DNA of 55,229 nt from Candidatus Omnitrophica bacterium CG08_land_8_20_14_0_20_41_16 (GTDB lineage: Bacteria > Omnitrophota > Gorgyraeia > Gygaellales > Profunditerraquicolaceae): positions 1-55,229 of the forward strand of contig PEYI01000029.1 of assembly GCA_002774445.1 (NCBI GenBank), given 5' to 3'. Position numbers and translations under genes: made by a program. Below, in pieces: positions 25,367-34,179 of this stretch. Within the stretch, counting starts at the first letter, position 1, and every line of letters begins with the position of its first letter. A model generated the notes under the pieces. That model did no database searches and was not told the DNA's origin. It saw nothing but the letters and a program-made list of their open reading frames with translations.

Positions 25367-26923
25367 ATGGTTAAGATTAAACGCGCGTTAATTAGCGTAT
25401 CGGATAAGATAGGCATTTTAGATTTAGCTAAGGAATTAAATAATTTTGGCGTAGAGATTCTTTCTACGGGAGGAACGGCAAAAATATTGCGCGAGAACAA
25501 TATACCCGTTAAAGAGGTATCCGAATATACCGGGTTTCCCGAAATGCTCGACGGCCGCGTAAAAACCCTGCACCCTAAGATTCACGCTGGCCTGCTCGCC
25601 TTAAGGGATAATCAGGGGCACATGCAAACCATAGAAGAACACGGGATCGGGCTTATTGATATGGTTGTAGTTAATCTTTATCCTTTTGAAAAAACCATCC
25701 AAAAGCCGGGAGTAACAATAGAGGAGGTTATTGAAAATATTGATATTGGCGGGCCTTCTATGCTGCGCTCAGCTGCGAAAAATCACCGTTTTGTCGCAGT
25801 GGTTTGTAATCCCGCTCGGTACAGCCAGATTATTGATGAGCTAAGAAGAAATAAGGGGAGTCTTTCTGAAGAAGTGATGCGGGCAATGGCGATTGAGGTA
25901 TATGGCCGCACTAGCGAATACGACGAGGCAATCCATAAATATCTTAGTAATTATTTTGGCGGCAAAAAGATAACGGAAAAATTTCCCAAAGAGATAACTT
26001 CTATTTTCGAGAAGGTCCAGGATTTGCGTTACGGAGAGAATCCGCACCAGGAGGCAGCTTTCTATAAAGAGAAAGGCAAGGCTAAAGGGATAATCAACGC
26101 CAAGCAACTTCAGGGGAAGGAGTTATCTTTTAATAACATTTTAGATTTAAATTCAGCCTGGGAATTAGTGCGTGAATTCAGTAACCCGGCTGCGGTGGTT
26201 GTAAAACACAGTAATCCCTGCGGCGTGGCTGAGGATAAATTATTAGATAGGGCGTTTTTCTGCGCTTGGAAATGCGATACGCTTTCTGCTTTTGGCGGGA
26301 TTGTCGCCTTAAATCGGAAGATGGATTTAAAGACTGCTAAGCGCGTTGCTAAAAGCGGATTTTTAGAGTCCATTATTGCTCCCGGGTTTAATCAGGAGGC
26401 CTTGGAGTTATTTAAGGGAAAGAAGAACCTGCGCATATTAGAATTTTATGATTTAGATCCTATAAGTGAACCGGATATGAAGAGGGTGGCAGGCGGGCTC
26501 CTGCTTCAGGATAAGGATCTGGCAACCTTGGATTTAAATAATTTAAAAGTCGTGACTAAAAAGAAACCGAATAAACAACAGCTGGTTAGCCTTATCTTTG
26601 GCTGGAAAGTGGCTAAACATGTCAAATCCAATGCCATTGTTTTAACTAAAGGTACAAAGACTGTCGGCATCGGTGCGGGGCAAATGTCCCGAGTTGATTC
26701 GGTAATGCTCGCCAAGAAGAAGTCCGGCGTTTTAAGCAAAAAATCCTGCCTTGCCTCCGACGGTTTTTTCCCTAAGCCGGATGCTATCTTTTGGGCGCAT
26801 AAGGCTGGAGTTTCTGCCATAATCCAGCCCGGAGGATCAATTGCCGACGAGAATATCATTAAGGCCTGCAATAAATATAAGATTGCCATGGTTACAACCG
26901 GCATAAGGCACTTCAAACATTAG
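25367..26923 (+). CDS. purH: Bifunctional AICAR formyltransferase / IMP cyclohydrolase
   Basis: The protein has 518 residues, standard for PurH, which performs the last two steps of IMP synthesis. The N-terminal MGS-like cyclohydrolase domain has ILSTGGTAKILRENNIPV and LDGRVKTLHPKIHAGLLALR. The formyltransferase domain has RYGENPHQEAAFY, VVKHSNPCGVA and the late ASDGFFPKPDAIFWAHKAG. It heads a purine/folate group (purH, folC, mnmE, folE); PurH uses 10-formyl-tetrahydrofolate, which suits folC and folE nearby. A GGAGAG site precedes the ATG. Confidence 0.97.
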   Translation: MVKIKRALISVSDKIGILDLAKELNNFGVEILSTGGTAKILRENNIPVKEVSEYTGFPEMLDGRVKTLHPKIHAGLLALRDNQGHMQTIEEHGIGLIDMVVVNLYPFEKTIQKPGVTIEEVIENIDIGGPSMLRSAAKNHRFVAVVCNPARYSQIIDELRRNKGSLSEEVMRAMAIEVYGRTSEYDEAIHKYLSNYFGGKKITEKFPKEITSIFEKVQDLRYGENPHQEAAFYKEKGKAKGIINAKQLQGKELSFNNILDLNSAWELVREFSNPAAVVVKHSNPCGVAEDKLLDRAFFCAWKCDTLSAFGGIVALNRKMDLKTAKRVAKSGFLESIIAPGFNQEALELFKGKKNLRILEFYDLDPISEPDMKRVAGGLLLQDKDLATLDLNNLKVVTKKKPNKQQLVSLIFGWKVAKHVKSNAIVLTKGTKTVGIGAGQMSRVDSVMLAKKKSGVLSKKSCLASDGFFPKPDAIFWAHKAGVSAIIQPGGSIADENIIKACNKYKIAMVTTGIRHFKH

Positions 26924-26927
26924 GTTT

Positions 26928-26961
26928 TAGGTGTTAGGTTTTGGGTTTTACCTAACACCTA
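26928..26961. repeat. Hairpin between purH and folC
   Basis: TAGGTGTTAGGT (26928-26939) and ACCTAACACCTA (26950-26961) are perfect inverted 12-mers with a 10-base loop, followed by a further half-copy (CACCTATTACCTAAT). It starts five bases after the purH stop. Confidence 0.85.
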
Positions 26962-26986
26962 TCACCAAACACCTATTACCTAATAA

Positions 26987-28303
26987 ATGACCTACCCTGA
27001 AACAGTCAAATACTTAGAATCATTTATCAATTACGAAAAAACTACGGCCTACCGCTATAAAGAATCTTTGGGGCTTACGCGTATCAAGGAATTTTTAACT
27101 CTCCTCGGCAATCCGCAGGATGACCTTAAATGCATACATGTCGCGGGGACAAAAGGCAAAGGTTCTATTTGCGCTTTTATTGCCTATATATTAAAAGAAG
27201 CCGGATTTAAGGTAGGCCTTTATACCTCTCCTCACCTCTTAGATTTTAGGGAAAGAATAAGGATTTTAAACCCGCTAAGCGATAAACGACAAGCACTAAG
27301 TGAGTTCGAGGGGATAATCCCTAAGGCCGCGTTAAAGGCCATAGTGGAGAGGTTAAGGCCTAAAATAGAAAAATATGGCCGCAGTTCGCCTTATGGCCCG
27401 CTTACTTTTTTTGAGGCCTACACTGCTTTAGCCTTAGTTTATTTTAAAGAGAAGAAAGTTGACTTTGCCGTCTTAGAGACGGGTTTAGGCGGCAGGCTTG
27501 ACGCTACAAATGTGGTCAATGCCTTGGTCTCTGTGATTACGCCGATAAGTTATGACCATATGGATAAACTTGGGCATACCTTAAAAAAGATCGCGAAGGA
27601 GAAGGCGGGAATTATTAAAACCAAGAAATCAATAGCAATTAGCGCTCCGCAGGAAAAAGAGGCAAGGGAGGTTATACGTGCACGATGCAAGGCGTTTGAT
27701 GTTAAACTATATGAGGTAAATAAATATAAAAAGTTAAAATTAAGGCTCCTTGGCAGGCATCAGTTAATTAACGCGGCAGTAGCCATAAGCGCAGTCAAGG
27801 CTTTAAATGGTTACGGTATTAGGGTGGGGGTTGATTCTCTGATGCGCGGGCTTTATAATACCCTTTGGCCAGGTAGGTGCGAGGTGATTTCACGAAATCC
27901 TTTGGTGGTGCTGGACGGCGCACAGAATGTCGCCTCTGTTAAAGCTTTAAAAGAGGCCATCAGGAAAAATTTTTCCGCCGCAGGCGGATCCGCCTTTGGC
28001 GAAAAATACAAAAAAATGATTTTAGTATTGGGTATTTCCAATGACAAGGATATTAAGGGCATATGCTCAGAGCTTTATGATTTAGCGGATAAGGTTATAT
28101 TAACTAAAGCCAATTCCTTAAGGGCAGCTGATCCTAAAATTCTGGCGGGTTATTTTAACGGCAAGGAAAGATATATCACCGATGGTGTAGGGCCTGCCAA
28201 GAATTTAAGCAGGCGCTTGGCGGAAAGAGGAGATTTAATCTTAGTTACAGGTTCTTTATTTGTGGTAGGTGAATTTAAATATGGCAGGAGACAATTTAAC
28301 TGA
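26987..28303 (+). CDS. folC: Folylpolyglutamate / dihydrofolate synthase
   Basis: The 438-residue protein has the Mur-ligase-like FolC motifs: HVAGTKGKGSICAFIAYILK (P-loop), GLYTSPHLLDFRERI, FEAYTALALVYF and ETGLGGRLDATNVV. It adds glutamate to folates, possibly also making dihydrofolate. At residues about 328-342 the sequence NFSAAGGSAFGEKY is an in-frame palindromic insertion (27969-28006) in the C-terminal domain, between DGAQN...AIRK and KMILVLGISNDKD. It overlaps mnmE by 23 bases. The gene has no obvious ribosome site. Confidence 0.93.
   Translation: MTYPETVKYLESFINYEKTTAYRYKESLGLTRIKEFLTLLGNPQDDLKCIHVAGTKGKGSICAFIAYILKEAGFKVGLYTSPHLLDFRERIRILNPLSDKRQALSEFEGIIPKAALKAIVERLRPKIEKYGRSSPYGPLTFFEAYTALALVYFKEKKVDFAVLETGLGGRLDATNVVNALVSVITPISYDHMDKLGHTLKKIAKEKAGIIKTKKSIAISAPQEKEAREVIRARCKAFDVKLYEVNKYKKLKLRLLGRHQLINAAVAISAVKALNGYGIRVGVDSLMRGLYNTLWPGRCEVISRNPLVVLDGAQNVASVKALKEAIRKNFSAAGGSAFGEKYKKMILVLGISNDKDIKGICSELYDLADKVILTKANSLRAADPKILAGYFNGKERYITDGVGPAKNLSRRLAERGDLILVTGSLFVVGEFKYGRRQFN
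27969..28006 (+). repeat. In-frame palindromic insertion in folC (FSAxGxSAxG family)
   Basis: The element begins TTTTTCCGCC, has a perfect 12-bp palindrome GGCGGATCCGCC (27983-27994) and ends GGCGAAAAA. The comM copy (32566-32601, minus strand) matches it at most positions. Both are read in the same frame as FSA-x-G-x-SA-x-G. Confidence 0.85.
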
Positions 28304-29732
28304 TACAATTGCGGCAATATCCACGCCTGTAGGGGGAGGTGGTATTGGGATTGTGCGGCTTAGCGGCAAAGACGCGCTAAAAATTGCCGAGAAGATTTTT
28401 GTTGCCAAAGACGGTAAAAAAGCATCAGACTTCAAGACTTATACCACGCATTACGGATGGATCATTAATTCGTTCTCGAGTTCTCGAGTTCTCGAGTTCA
28501 ATAAATCAAACCCACGAACTAAAGAACTTACGAACTCGCGAACTGAGGTTATTGATGAAGTAATTTTGACCGTAATGCGCGCGCCAAAATCTTACACCAA
28601 AGAGGATATTGTAGAGATTAACTGCCACGGTGGAATTGTGGCTTTGCGGCGGGTATTGGATTTAGTTTTAGAAAACGGCAGCCGGTTAGCAGAGCCAGGA
28701 GAATTTACTAAACGTGCTTTTTTAAACGGAAGAATTGATTTAGCTCAGGCAGAGGCGGTTTTGGATATCATTCAAGCTAAAACCGATTTCGCGCTAAAGA
28801 TAGGAACCGAGCAATTAAAAGGGGCGCTTTCTCAAAGGATAAATGTTATTAGGGGATCCTTATTGGATATTCTTACTTTATTAGAAGCAAATATTGATTT
28901 TCCCGAAGAAGAAATAATTTCTGTTGAGCTAAGGGGGATGAGAGAAAAATTAGAAAAAATTGACGCTGAGCTTAAAAATCTTTTAGAAACCTCAAGACAT
29001 GGCCGGATCCTACGCGAAGGCATACATGTAGTTATCTGCGGTAAACCCAATGTTGGTAAGTCCTCGCTTTTAAACGCCCTGCTTAAAGAAGAACGTTCCA
29101 TAGTTACTCCTATCGCCGGGACTACCCGCGATACAATAGAAGAGACAATTGACATAAGAGGTATTCCGGTAAAGATTGTGGATACTGCCGGGACCCTAGA
29201 GCCGAGAGATTTAATAGAGAAGAAAGCTCTGATGCGTTCAAGGAAAGAGATTGATGCGGCGGATTTAGTGATTATTTTATTTGACGGCAGCAAGAGGTTG
29301 TCGCAAGAAGATGTATTTCTTATTAAGAAGCTAAAAACAAAACCCGCTATTGCGGTTATAAATAAAATTGACCTTAAGCAGAAGATTGAACGGGAGAAGG
29401 TCTGTGGGTATTTTAAGAATATTGTAGATATTTCGGCTAAGAAGGTTAAGAATATAGAATTATTGGAGAAAATAATCGCAGATTTAATCTATGGCGGATT
29501 AGTTTTAAGTTCTGAATCTATAATGGTGAGTAATCTAAGGCATATACAATTAATCCGCAAGGCGCAAAAAAACATTGCAAAAGCAGGAAAATCATTGGAT
29601 AATAGGTTATCTATAGAATTTATTGCCTGCGATATAAGGGAAGCGTTAGGTTCCTTGGATGATGTTTTGGGTAAAAGATTTTCCGAAGATTTATTAGATA
29701 AAATATTCAGCGAGTTCTGCATAGGAAAATGA
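28281..29732 (+). CDS. mnmE: tRNA modification GTPase MnmE
   Basis: About 483 residues from ATG 28281. The N-terminal folate-binding domain has [21 protein letters not shown]. The G domain has [33 protein letters not shown] and NKID, and the protein ends FCIGK with the catalytic Cys. With MnmG it installs cmnm5U or nm5U at tRNA wobble positions using methylene-THF, which links it to the folate genes here. It is about 25 residues longer than usual because of a repeat-derived insertion after YGWI (residues about 62-88). Confidence 0.95.
   Translation: MAGDNLTDTIAAISTPVGGGGIGIVRLSGKDALKIAEKIFVAKDGKKASDFKTYTTHYGWIINSFSSSRVLEFNKSNPRTKELTNSRTEVIDEVILTVMRAPKSYTKEDIVEINCHGGIVALRRVLDLVLENGSRLAEPGEFTKRAFLNGRIDLAQAEAVLDIIQAKTDFALKIGTEQLKGALSQRINVIRGSLLDILTLLEANIDFPEEEIISVELRGMREKLEKIDAELKNLLETSRHGRILREGIHVVICGKPNVGKSSLLNALLKEERSIVTPIAGTTRDTIEETIDIRGIPVKIVDTAGTLEPRDLIEKKALMRSRKEIDAADLVIILFDGSKRLSQEDVFLIKKLKTKPAIAVINKIDLKQKIEREKVCGYFKNIVDISAKKVKNIELLEKIIADLIYGGLVLSSESIMVSNLRHIQLIRKAQKNIAKAGKSLDNRLSIEFIACDIREALGSLDDVLGKRFSEDLLDKIFSEFCIGK
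28469..28545 (+). repeat. Repeat-derived insertion in mnmE
   Basis: Starting at 28469, TTCTCGAG-type units are repeated three times in tandem, and inverted GAACT-containing units follow at about 28515-28544 (CGAACTCGCGAACT). The segment is read in frame as a Ser/Arg/Thr/Asn-rich loop between the conserved YGWI and EVIDEV motifs of MnmE. Confidence 0.75.
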
Positions 29733-29733
29733 C

Positions 29734-30291
29734 ATGGATAAGAAAAAAATAGAAAAAGCAGTCCGGGATATTTTAGAGGCGATAGGCGAAGACCCTAAGA
29801 GGAAAGACCTTTTAGATACCCCTAAGCGCGTAGCTGAAATGTATGAAGAGATTTTTGCCGGAATAAAGCAGAATCCTGAAAAAGAGCTGGAAGTTGTCTT
29901 AGAACAGAAGCACCATGAGATAATCTTGCTTAAAGGCATTCCCTTATACAGTATCTGCGAGCACCATCTCACACCATTTATCGGCAAGGCGAATATCGCT
30001 TATATCCCTAAAAATGGCCGGGTTACCGGTTTAAGCAAGTTAGCGCGGGTGGCGGAAATTTTATCACGCCGGCCGCAAGTGCAGGAACGTTTGACTACGC
30101 AGATCGCCGATATTGTTATGGCAAAATTAAAGCCCTTAGGGGTTATGGTGGTTATTGAGGCAGAGCACCTTTGTCTGTCTATGCGCGGGGTAAGAAAGCC
30201 CGGGACCACGACTGTTACATCGGCAGTGCGTGGCATATTTAAAGATAATGAAAAGACGCGCTCAGAAGCCTTGGCGTTAATTAAACCTTAA
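29734..30291 (+). CDS. folE: GTP cyclohydrolase I
   Basis: The 185-residue protein is a type I GTP cyclohydrolase, making 7,8-dihydroneopterin triphosphate, the first step of folate synthesis. Zinc and active-site motifs are [20 protein letters not shown] (Cys and two His) and [16 protein letters not shown] (second Cys). It follows mnmE by one base. It forms a folate group with folC; folB/folK/folP are not in the window. Confidence 0.97.
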   Translation: MDKKKIEKAVRDILEAIGEDPKRKDLLDTPKRVAEMYEEIFAGIKQNPEKELEVVLEQKHHEIILLKGIPLYSICEHHLTPFIGKANIAYIPKNGRVTGLSKLARVAEILSRRPQVQERLTTQIADIVMAKLKPLGVMVVIEAEHLCLSMRGVRKPGTTTVTSAVRGIFKDNEKTRSEALALIKP

Positions 30292-30292
30292 A

Positions 30293-30470
30293 ATAACACC
30301 CGGTTTTATCGGCATCTTGGCATAAAGGATTGCCAAGTGCGCCCTTTTTGGGCTGATAGGCCGGTACTTCGACATAGATGAATGTCGAGTATCCCGCTTC
30401 TGCGGGATGTGCACTTACTGTGCAATACCTGGCCCTAAAGGATGGGCCAGTATGCGTTTCTGCGCAAGAA
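30293..30470. repeat. Hairpin-array element, family B copy 1
   Basis: Five successive hairpins: CTTGGCA/TGCCAAG (30316-30337), GCCC/GGGC (30341-30353), ACTTCGACAT/ATGTCGAGT (30366-30390), ATCCCGC/GCGGGAT (30391-30408) and CTGGCCC/GGGCCAG (30429-30450), ending in TGCGTTTCTGCGCA. It shares AATAACACCCGG, TGTGCACTTA(C/T)TGTGC and the TTCTGCGCAA end motif with 35164-35257. No reading frame in it looks coding. Confidence 0.75.
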
Positions 30471-30477
30471 GGAGAGT

Positions 30478-30816
30478 ATGGATGTAAAGGATTTGGGCAA
30501 AACATCCTTAGGGATGGAGGCAAATGTCGCTGCTCTCTTAAGTTACTTGTTAGGTTTTATCACCGGGATTATTTTCTATGTTTTGGAGAAGGAAAATAAA
30601 TTTGTGCGTTTCCACGCCATGCAGTCTATTTTAGTCTTTGGCTCGCTTTTTGTCTTAGCCATAGTTGTAGGTATTATGCCTTTTATGGGCTGGGCATTGG
30701 TAAACATTATTTGGATTCTTGATATAATACTCTGGGTAATACTTATGGTTAAGGCTTATAGGGGGGAATATTTTAAGCTTCCTATTGCCGGGGATATAGC
30801 TGAGGAAAATTCTTAA
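30478..30816 (+). CDS. Small multi-helix membrane protein (DUF4870/Tic20-like)
   Basis: A 112-residue protein from ATG 30478, which has the AAGGAGAG site; an upstream ATG at 30442 lies in the hairpin array. It has three predicted membrane helices (LLSYLLGFITGIIFYVL, ILVFGSLFVLAIVVGIM, LVNIIWILDIILWVILMV), with the conserved KFVRFHAMQS between the first two, typical of DUF4870/COG3296. The function is unknown. The family member is ordinary in bacteria and often stands alone, as here. Confidence 0.8.
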   Translation: MDVKDLGKTSLGMEANVAALLSYLLGFITGIIFYVLEKENKFVRFHAMQSILVFGSLFVLAIVVGIMPFMGWALVNIIWILDIILWVILMVKAYRGEYFKLPIAGDIAEENS

Positions 30817-30852
30817 TAAAAGAAAACGCTTCCTTTAAAGTCGTGAATAAGC

Positions 30853-30882
30853 TTGCAACCGCGTATTAATATGTGGCATACT
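30853..30882 (+). promoter_or_regulatory. Possible promoter for the PilZ gene
   Basis: TTGCAA (30853-30858), an 18-base spacer and CATACT (30877-30882), 37 bases before the ATG at 30919. Both boxes deviate from consensus, so this is tentative. Confidence 0.35.
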
Positions 30883-30918
30883 TATATCAGAAAATTTTAA
30901 AAAAGGAATGCCTAAACA

Positions 30919-31260
30919 ATGCCTAAAGAAGAGTTTTCTGAAAAGAGAAAGTTTGTTCGTTTCTTAATTTCTATTCCTTTAAAATATGCCAAAATAAGTA
31001 TTAAGCAATCCACTGATGCCTCAACTAAGGATATTAGCGCCGAAGGGCTAGGTTTAATTACTGCTGAGGAGCTCCCGGTAAACGCACCCCTAAAGATATG
31101 CCTTACTATACTGGATAACGACGAAGAAATTCCCTTAAATGCCGAGGTTATCTGGTCTAAGGGCAAGAGCATTGGTTGCTATCATTCGGGGCTAAGGCTA
31201 AAAGATACCAAGCTAAAACCAATCTCGCTAGTTTTAAGGACCGTAGACTCTAGATTGTAA
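30919..31260 (+). CDS. PilZ-domain protein
   Basis: The 113-residue single-domain protein has the PilZ pattern: KRKFVRFLISIPLKYA (RxxxR-type motif), DISAEGLGLITAEELP and a final CYHSGLRL. PilZ domains bind cyclic di-GMP and regulate motility or envelope polysaccharide, so this is a candidate c-di-GMP effector. Another PilZ domain is in the large protein at 12047. It has its own possible promoter and is followed by a separate promoter, so it is probably a monocistronic gene. Confidence 0.8.
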   Translation: MPKEEFSEKRKFVRFLISIPLKYAKISIKQSTDASTKDISAEGLGLITAEELPVNAPLKICLTILDNDEEIPLNAEVIWSKGKSIGCYHSGLRLKDTKLKPISLVLRTVDSRL

Positions 31261-31299
31261 AAACCTTACCTTGTCCAATCTTCATCCCGTAATTTAAAA

Positions 31300-31328
31300 T
31301 TGACATCTTAGTCCATAAGGGGTAAAAT
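31300..31328 (+). promoter_or_regulatory. Strong promoter giving a leaderless transcript for the PKD lipoprotein
   Basis: TTGACA (31300-31305), a 17-base spacer and TAAAAT (31323-31328). The GTG start codon is at 31335, at the expected +1 position, so the mRNA would have no 5' leader and no ribosome site. Confidence 0.75.
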
Positions 31329-31334
31329 AACATC

Positions 31335-32315
31335 GTGAAGAAATTTTATATAATATTAGTTTTAAGCATATTATTATCCGGATGCGCTGCTTATAAGATA
31401 CAGCAAGGTAAATCTCCGCATGAGGGGGGTTTTGTTGTTTCAAGGTATAATAAAGTAATACCGGAATATAGTATCGGTGTTAATAATTCCTTCCCGGGCA
31501 AAGAGATCGCTGAGAAACGTTTTAAAAGACGCAGGTCTAAGGTTGAGTATTATTATAAAAAAATCGGCTTTATAGATAATCGTTTTAAGCAAACCTTTGT
31601 AGAACCTCCACTCTTATTCGTTCAGTTTGTTGCCGGTATATTCCGTATGCCTTTTATTGCCGTATCAGATTATAGGTATAATCATAATCCACAATATAAG
31701 GAGAAGATGGATAAGCTTGAGGATGAGCAATACTATGCCGAAAGGGCCCGAGTTAAAGGGTTAAAGGATAGATTAAGTGAATATATACAGGAAGATTTAG
31801 CCAAGGAATCTCCCGCTAAGGTTAACGAGCAGCCTAAACCAAAAGAAGAAGTTAAGATGGCAGAGCTTGCGCAGGAACCTGTCAAAGAAGTTCCTGCGGC
31901 AGCCCCGGTAGAGGTTAAGCCGGTTGAGACAATAAAGCCAGAGGCCCAAGAAAAGGCTATCGCTATTCAGGAAAGCTTGGAGGCAGTGCCTATAGTTGAA
32001 GAACCCAAATCTCAGGATATAAAATTACAGCCTTCTTTATTTAAGCCAACCGCTATAATTATTGCCAAACCGCAAAACGGCCCATCTCCCTTAAGGGTAA
32101 ATTTCTATGGCTACAAATCTTCATCGCCCAATGGGAAAATAGTCTCTTATTTCTGGGATTTCGGCGATGGAGATAAATCTAATAAGCCAAATCCTTTGAA
32201 TACCTACTGGAGCACTACCTACGGCGCAAGGGAATTTACCGTCACCCTTACTGTGACAGATAATAAAGGTATGGCCTCTTCCTCTAACGTCATTATTCAG
32301 GTAATAAATAAATAA
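31335..32315 (+). CDS. PKD-domain lipoprotein
   Basis: The 326-residue protein from GTG has lipobox LSGC (Cys17). A linker rich in Lys, Glu, Pro and Val (residues about 155-235) leads to a C-terminal PKD domain with the characteristic VSYFWDFGDGDKSNKPNPLN and FTVTLTVTDNKG. Such proteins sit on the outer membrane or surface with the PKD fold as a binding module. It appears leaderless (see the promoter). The gene converges with comM; an 18-bp AT-only palindrome (32310-32327) covers both stop codons. Confidence 0.8.
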   Translation: MKKFYIILVLSILLSGCAAYKIQQGKSPHEGGFVVSRYNKVIPEYSIGVNNSFPGKEIAEKRFKRRRSKVEYYYKKIGFIDNRFKQTFVEPPLLFVQFVAGIFRMPFIAVSDYRYNHNPQYKEKMDKLEDEQYYAERARVKGLKDRLSEYIQEDLAKESPAKVNEQPKPKEEVKMAELAQEPVKEVPAAAPVEVKPVETIKPEAQEKAIAIQESLEAVPIVEEPKSQDIKLQPSLFKPTAIIIAKPQNGPSPLRVNFYGYKSSSPNGKIVSYFWDFGDGDKSNKPNPLNTYWSTTYGAREFTVTLTVTDNKGMASSSNVIIQVINK

Positions 32316-32325
32316 TTTAAATTAT

Positions 32326-33876
32326 TTAGCGCCTATCTAAACTCCTATATTGCACTGCTTCCGAGATATGTTCTGCTAGTATCGTCTCACTCCCAGCCAA
32401 ATCTGCGATGGTCCGAGCGATCTTTAAAATTTTATCATAAGCCCTTGCCGATAAGCCCAATTCGGTCAAGGCAAGGCGCAACAAATCTTTTGCCTCGTTT
32501 CCTAAGGCGCAGTATTTCTTAATAAGTTTACCATTCATCTGGGCGTTGTAGAAGATACCCTTGTTTTTTCCGCCATAGGCGGATCTACCTTCGGCGGAAA
32601 AGCGTTCCCTTTGTACGGAGCGGGCTTTTTCGATCCTGGCTTTTATTGCTACGGACGCCTCTGCTTCCTTTATCTCAACCAACTCCTTATATTTAACCCT
32701 CGGCAATTCAATATGAATATCAATCCTGTCTAATAGCGGCCCGGAGATTTTTCCTATATAATTATCTATTTTAGTGGTATTGCAATGGCAGGCCTTCCGG
32801 GGGTCGCCAAGATATCCGCAGGGGCAGGGGTTGAAAGCTACAACAAGAATAAAAGAAGCAGGGAAGGTCAGGCTCTTTTTGATACGGCAGATGTTTATCT
32901 TTCCGTCTTCAAGCGGTTGACGCAGGGCCTCTAAGCTTGCGCGTTGAAATTCCGGGAGCTCGTCTAAAAATAATACGCCTTGGTGCGCAAGGCTGATTTC
33001 TCCGGGGATGGGCAATGGCCCGCCTCCGACTAAGGCCACACTTGATATGCTATGATGTGGAGCGCGGAATGGGCGGGTGGAGATTATACCATTTTGGTTA
33101 GTTAGGTTTCCGGTTACTGAATGTATCTTGGTTACTTCTAGCGCTTCTTCTAAAGTTAGTTCAGGCATAATGGTAGGGATTCTTTTGGCAAGCATGGTCT
33201 TGCCGCTCCCCGGAGGCCCGATCATGGCGATATTATGCCCTCCTGCCACAGCTACTTCAATTGCCCTCTTAGCCAGATATTGTCCTTTTACTTCTGAAAA
33301 GTCAATATTATAGTGGTTACTTTCTTGAAATAAGTTCCCTAAGTCTATTTTAAAAGGGGGCATTTGAGGATTATTCAGGAATTCTACAGTTTCTCTGAGG
33401 GTTTTAACCGGGAATACATTAACCCCGGAAACTATCGCTGCTTCTTTGGCGTTCTCCCAAGGGATAATAATATTTCGCCTGCCGCATTTAGCTATTTCCA
33501 TAGCTATAGGTAAAACTCCCCGCCCCGGCCGTAGTATGCCATCCAAGGAAAGCTCGCCTAAAATGAAATAATCGTTTAGCTTTAAGCCGTTAATTTGCTC
33601 GGTAGCGTAAAGTATGCCTAGGGCTATACCTAGGTCAAAGCAAGCGCCCTCTTTTTTTACCCCCGAAGGAGCTAAGCTTACGGTTATCCTTTCTGTCGGC
33701 CAGTTAAACCCTGAGTTCTTAATCGCGGATTTAACTCTTTCCCGGCTCTCTCTGATTGCTGAATCCGGTAAGCCGACCACGTTTATTGCCGGAAGCCCCC
33801 ATGAAACATCCACCTCTATCTCTATAGGATACGCCTCAATACCCTGCAAGCCAAAACTTAAGACTTTTGCGGTCAT
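32326..33876 (-). CDS. comM: ComM-like Mg-chelatase-family AAA ATPase
   Basis: The 516-residue protein is the only gene on the minus strand. The N-terminal Lon-protease-like domain has GLPDSAIRESRERVKSAIKN. The AAA part has GPPGSGKTMLAKRIPTIMP (Walker A) and VLFLDELPEF (Walker B), and a Mg-chelatase C-terminal domain ends with ADLAGSETILAEHISEAVQ. ComM is a hexameric branch-migration helicase in natural transformation. Residues about 435-448 (FSAEGRSAYGGKN) are an in-frame palindromic insertion shared with folC. A GGGAGGGG site precedes the ATG on the minus strand. Confidence 0.93.
   Translation of the reverse strand: MTAKVLSFGLQGIEAYPIEIEVDVSWGLPAINVVGLPDSAIRESRERVKSAIKNSGFNWPTERITVSLAPSGVKKEGACFDLGIALGILYATEQINGLKLNDYFILGELSLDGILRPGRGVLPIAMEIAKCGRRNIIIPWENAKEAAIVSGVNVFPVKTLRETVEFLNNPQMPPFKIDLGNLFQESNHYNIDFSEVKGQYLAKRAIEVAVAGGHNIAMIGPPGSGKTMLAKRIPTIMPELTLEEALEVTKIHSVTGNLTNQNGIISTRPFRAPHHSISSVALVGGGPLPIPGEISLAHQGVLFLDELPEFQRASLEALRQPLEDGKINICRIKKSLTFPASFILVVAFNPCPCGYLGDPRKACHCNTTKIDNYIGKISGPLLDRIDIHIELPRVKYKELVEIKEAEASVAIKARIEKARSVQRERFSAEGRSAYGGKNKGIFYNAQMNGKLIKKYCALGNEAKDLLRLALTELGLSARAYDKILKIARTIADLAGSETILAEHISEAVQYRSLDRR
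32566..32601 (-). repeat. In-frame palindromic insertion in comM (FSAxGxSAxG family)
   Basis: Arms TTTTCCGCC (32566-32574) and GGCGGAAAA (32593-32601) are perfect inverted repeats. Read on the minus strand, the element lines up with the folC copy in the same frame and the same coding orientation. Confidence 0.85.
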
Positions 33877-34143
33877 TTTTATCCCCTCCCAATGTTCCCG
33901 CCTCTTGCCCCGCAGAATGCGGGGCGGCGGGATTATACTTGCTTACTTCGCAAGCAAGTATTTCACTAAATCAAAACTTAAGGTGTTCAAGTTCGGGCAG
34001 ATAAGTTATGGAATCCCGCCAACGGCGGGACGACATAACTTATGCCCTCACTTAAATAGACGCAGGAGGAGGTAAAATCTAACTAATAAATTTTAGCTAT
34101 AATGCTTAGCTAGGTAAAATCCCTGCAGTAACCAAGAAAAGAC
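33877..34143. other. Divergent non-coding region with several palindromes
   Basis: This lies between comM (minus) and the coiled-coil gene (plus). It contains CCCCGC/GCGGGG at about 33909-33924, ATACTTGCTT/AAGCAAGTAT (33935-33961), and a compound element at about 33999-34042 with ATAAGTTATG/CATAACTTAT outside and CCCGCC/GGCGGG inside, related to repeat family A by its core and by a following CTCACTTAA. A minus-strand TATAAT (33937-33932) may be the comM -10 box but lacks a good -35. I see no gene. Confidence 0.55.
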
Positions 34144-34171
34144 TTGCAATTTAATCCAGGGATTATATAAT
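34144..34171 (+). promoter_or_regulatory. Promoter for the coiled-coil/PAP2-like pair, nearly leaderless
   Basis: TTGCAA (34144-34149), a 16-base spacer and TATAAT (34166-34171). The ATG at 34180 lies only 8 bases after the -10 box, so the transcript has at most a few leader bases and no ribosome site. Confidence 0.7.
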
Positions 34172-34179
34172 ATTTTCCT

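Noticed and set aside
30378-30599. Short plus-strand frames in the hairpin array at 30.3-30.6 kb
   Set aside because: They read through stacked hairpins and are out of frame with the real membrane-protein gene, whose start at 30478 has a good ribosome site.
33614-34075. A 153-codon plus-strand frame across the start of comM and its upstream region
   Set aside because: It is antisense to conserved ComM motifs and then runs through palindromic spacer sequence; no promoter or ribosome site supports it.
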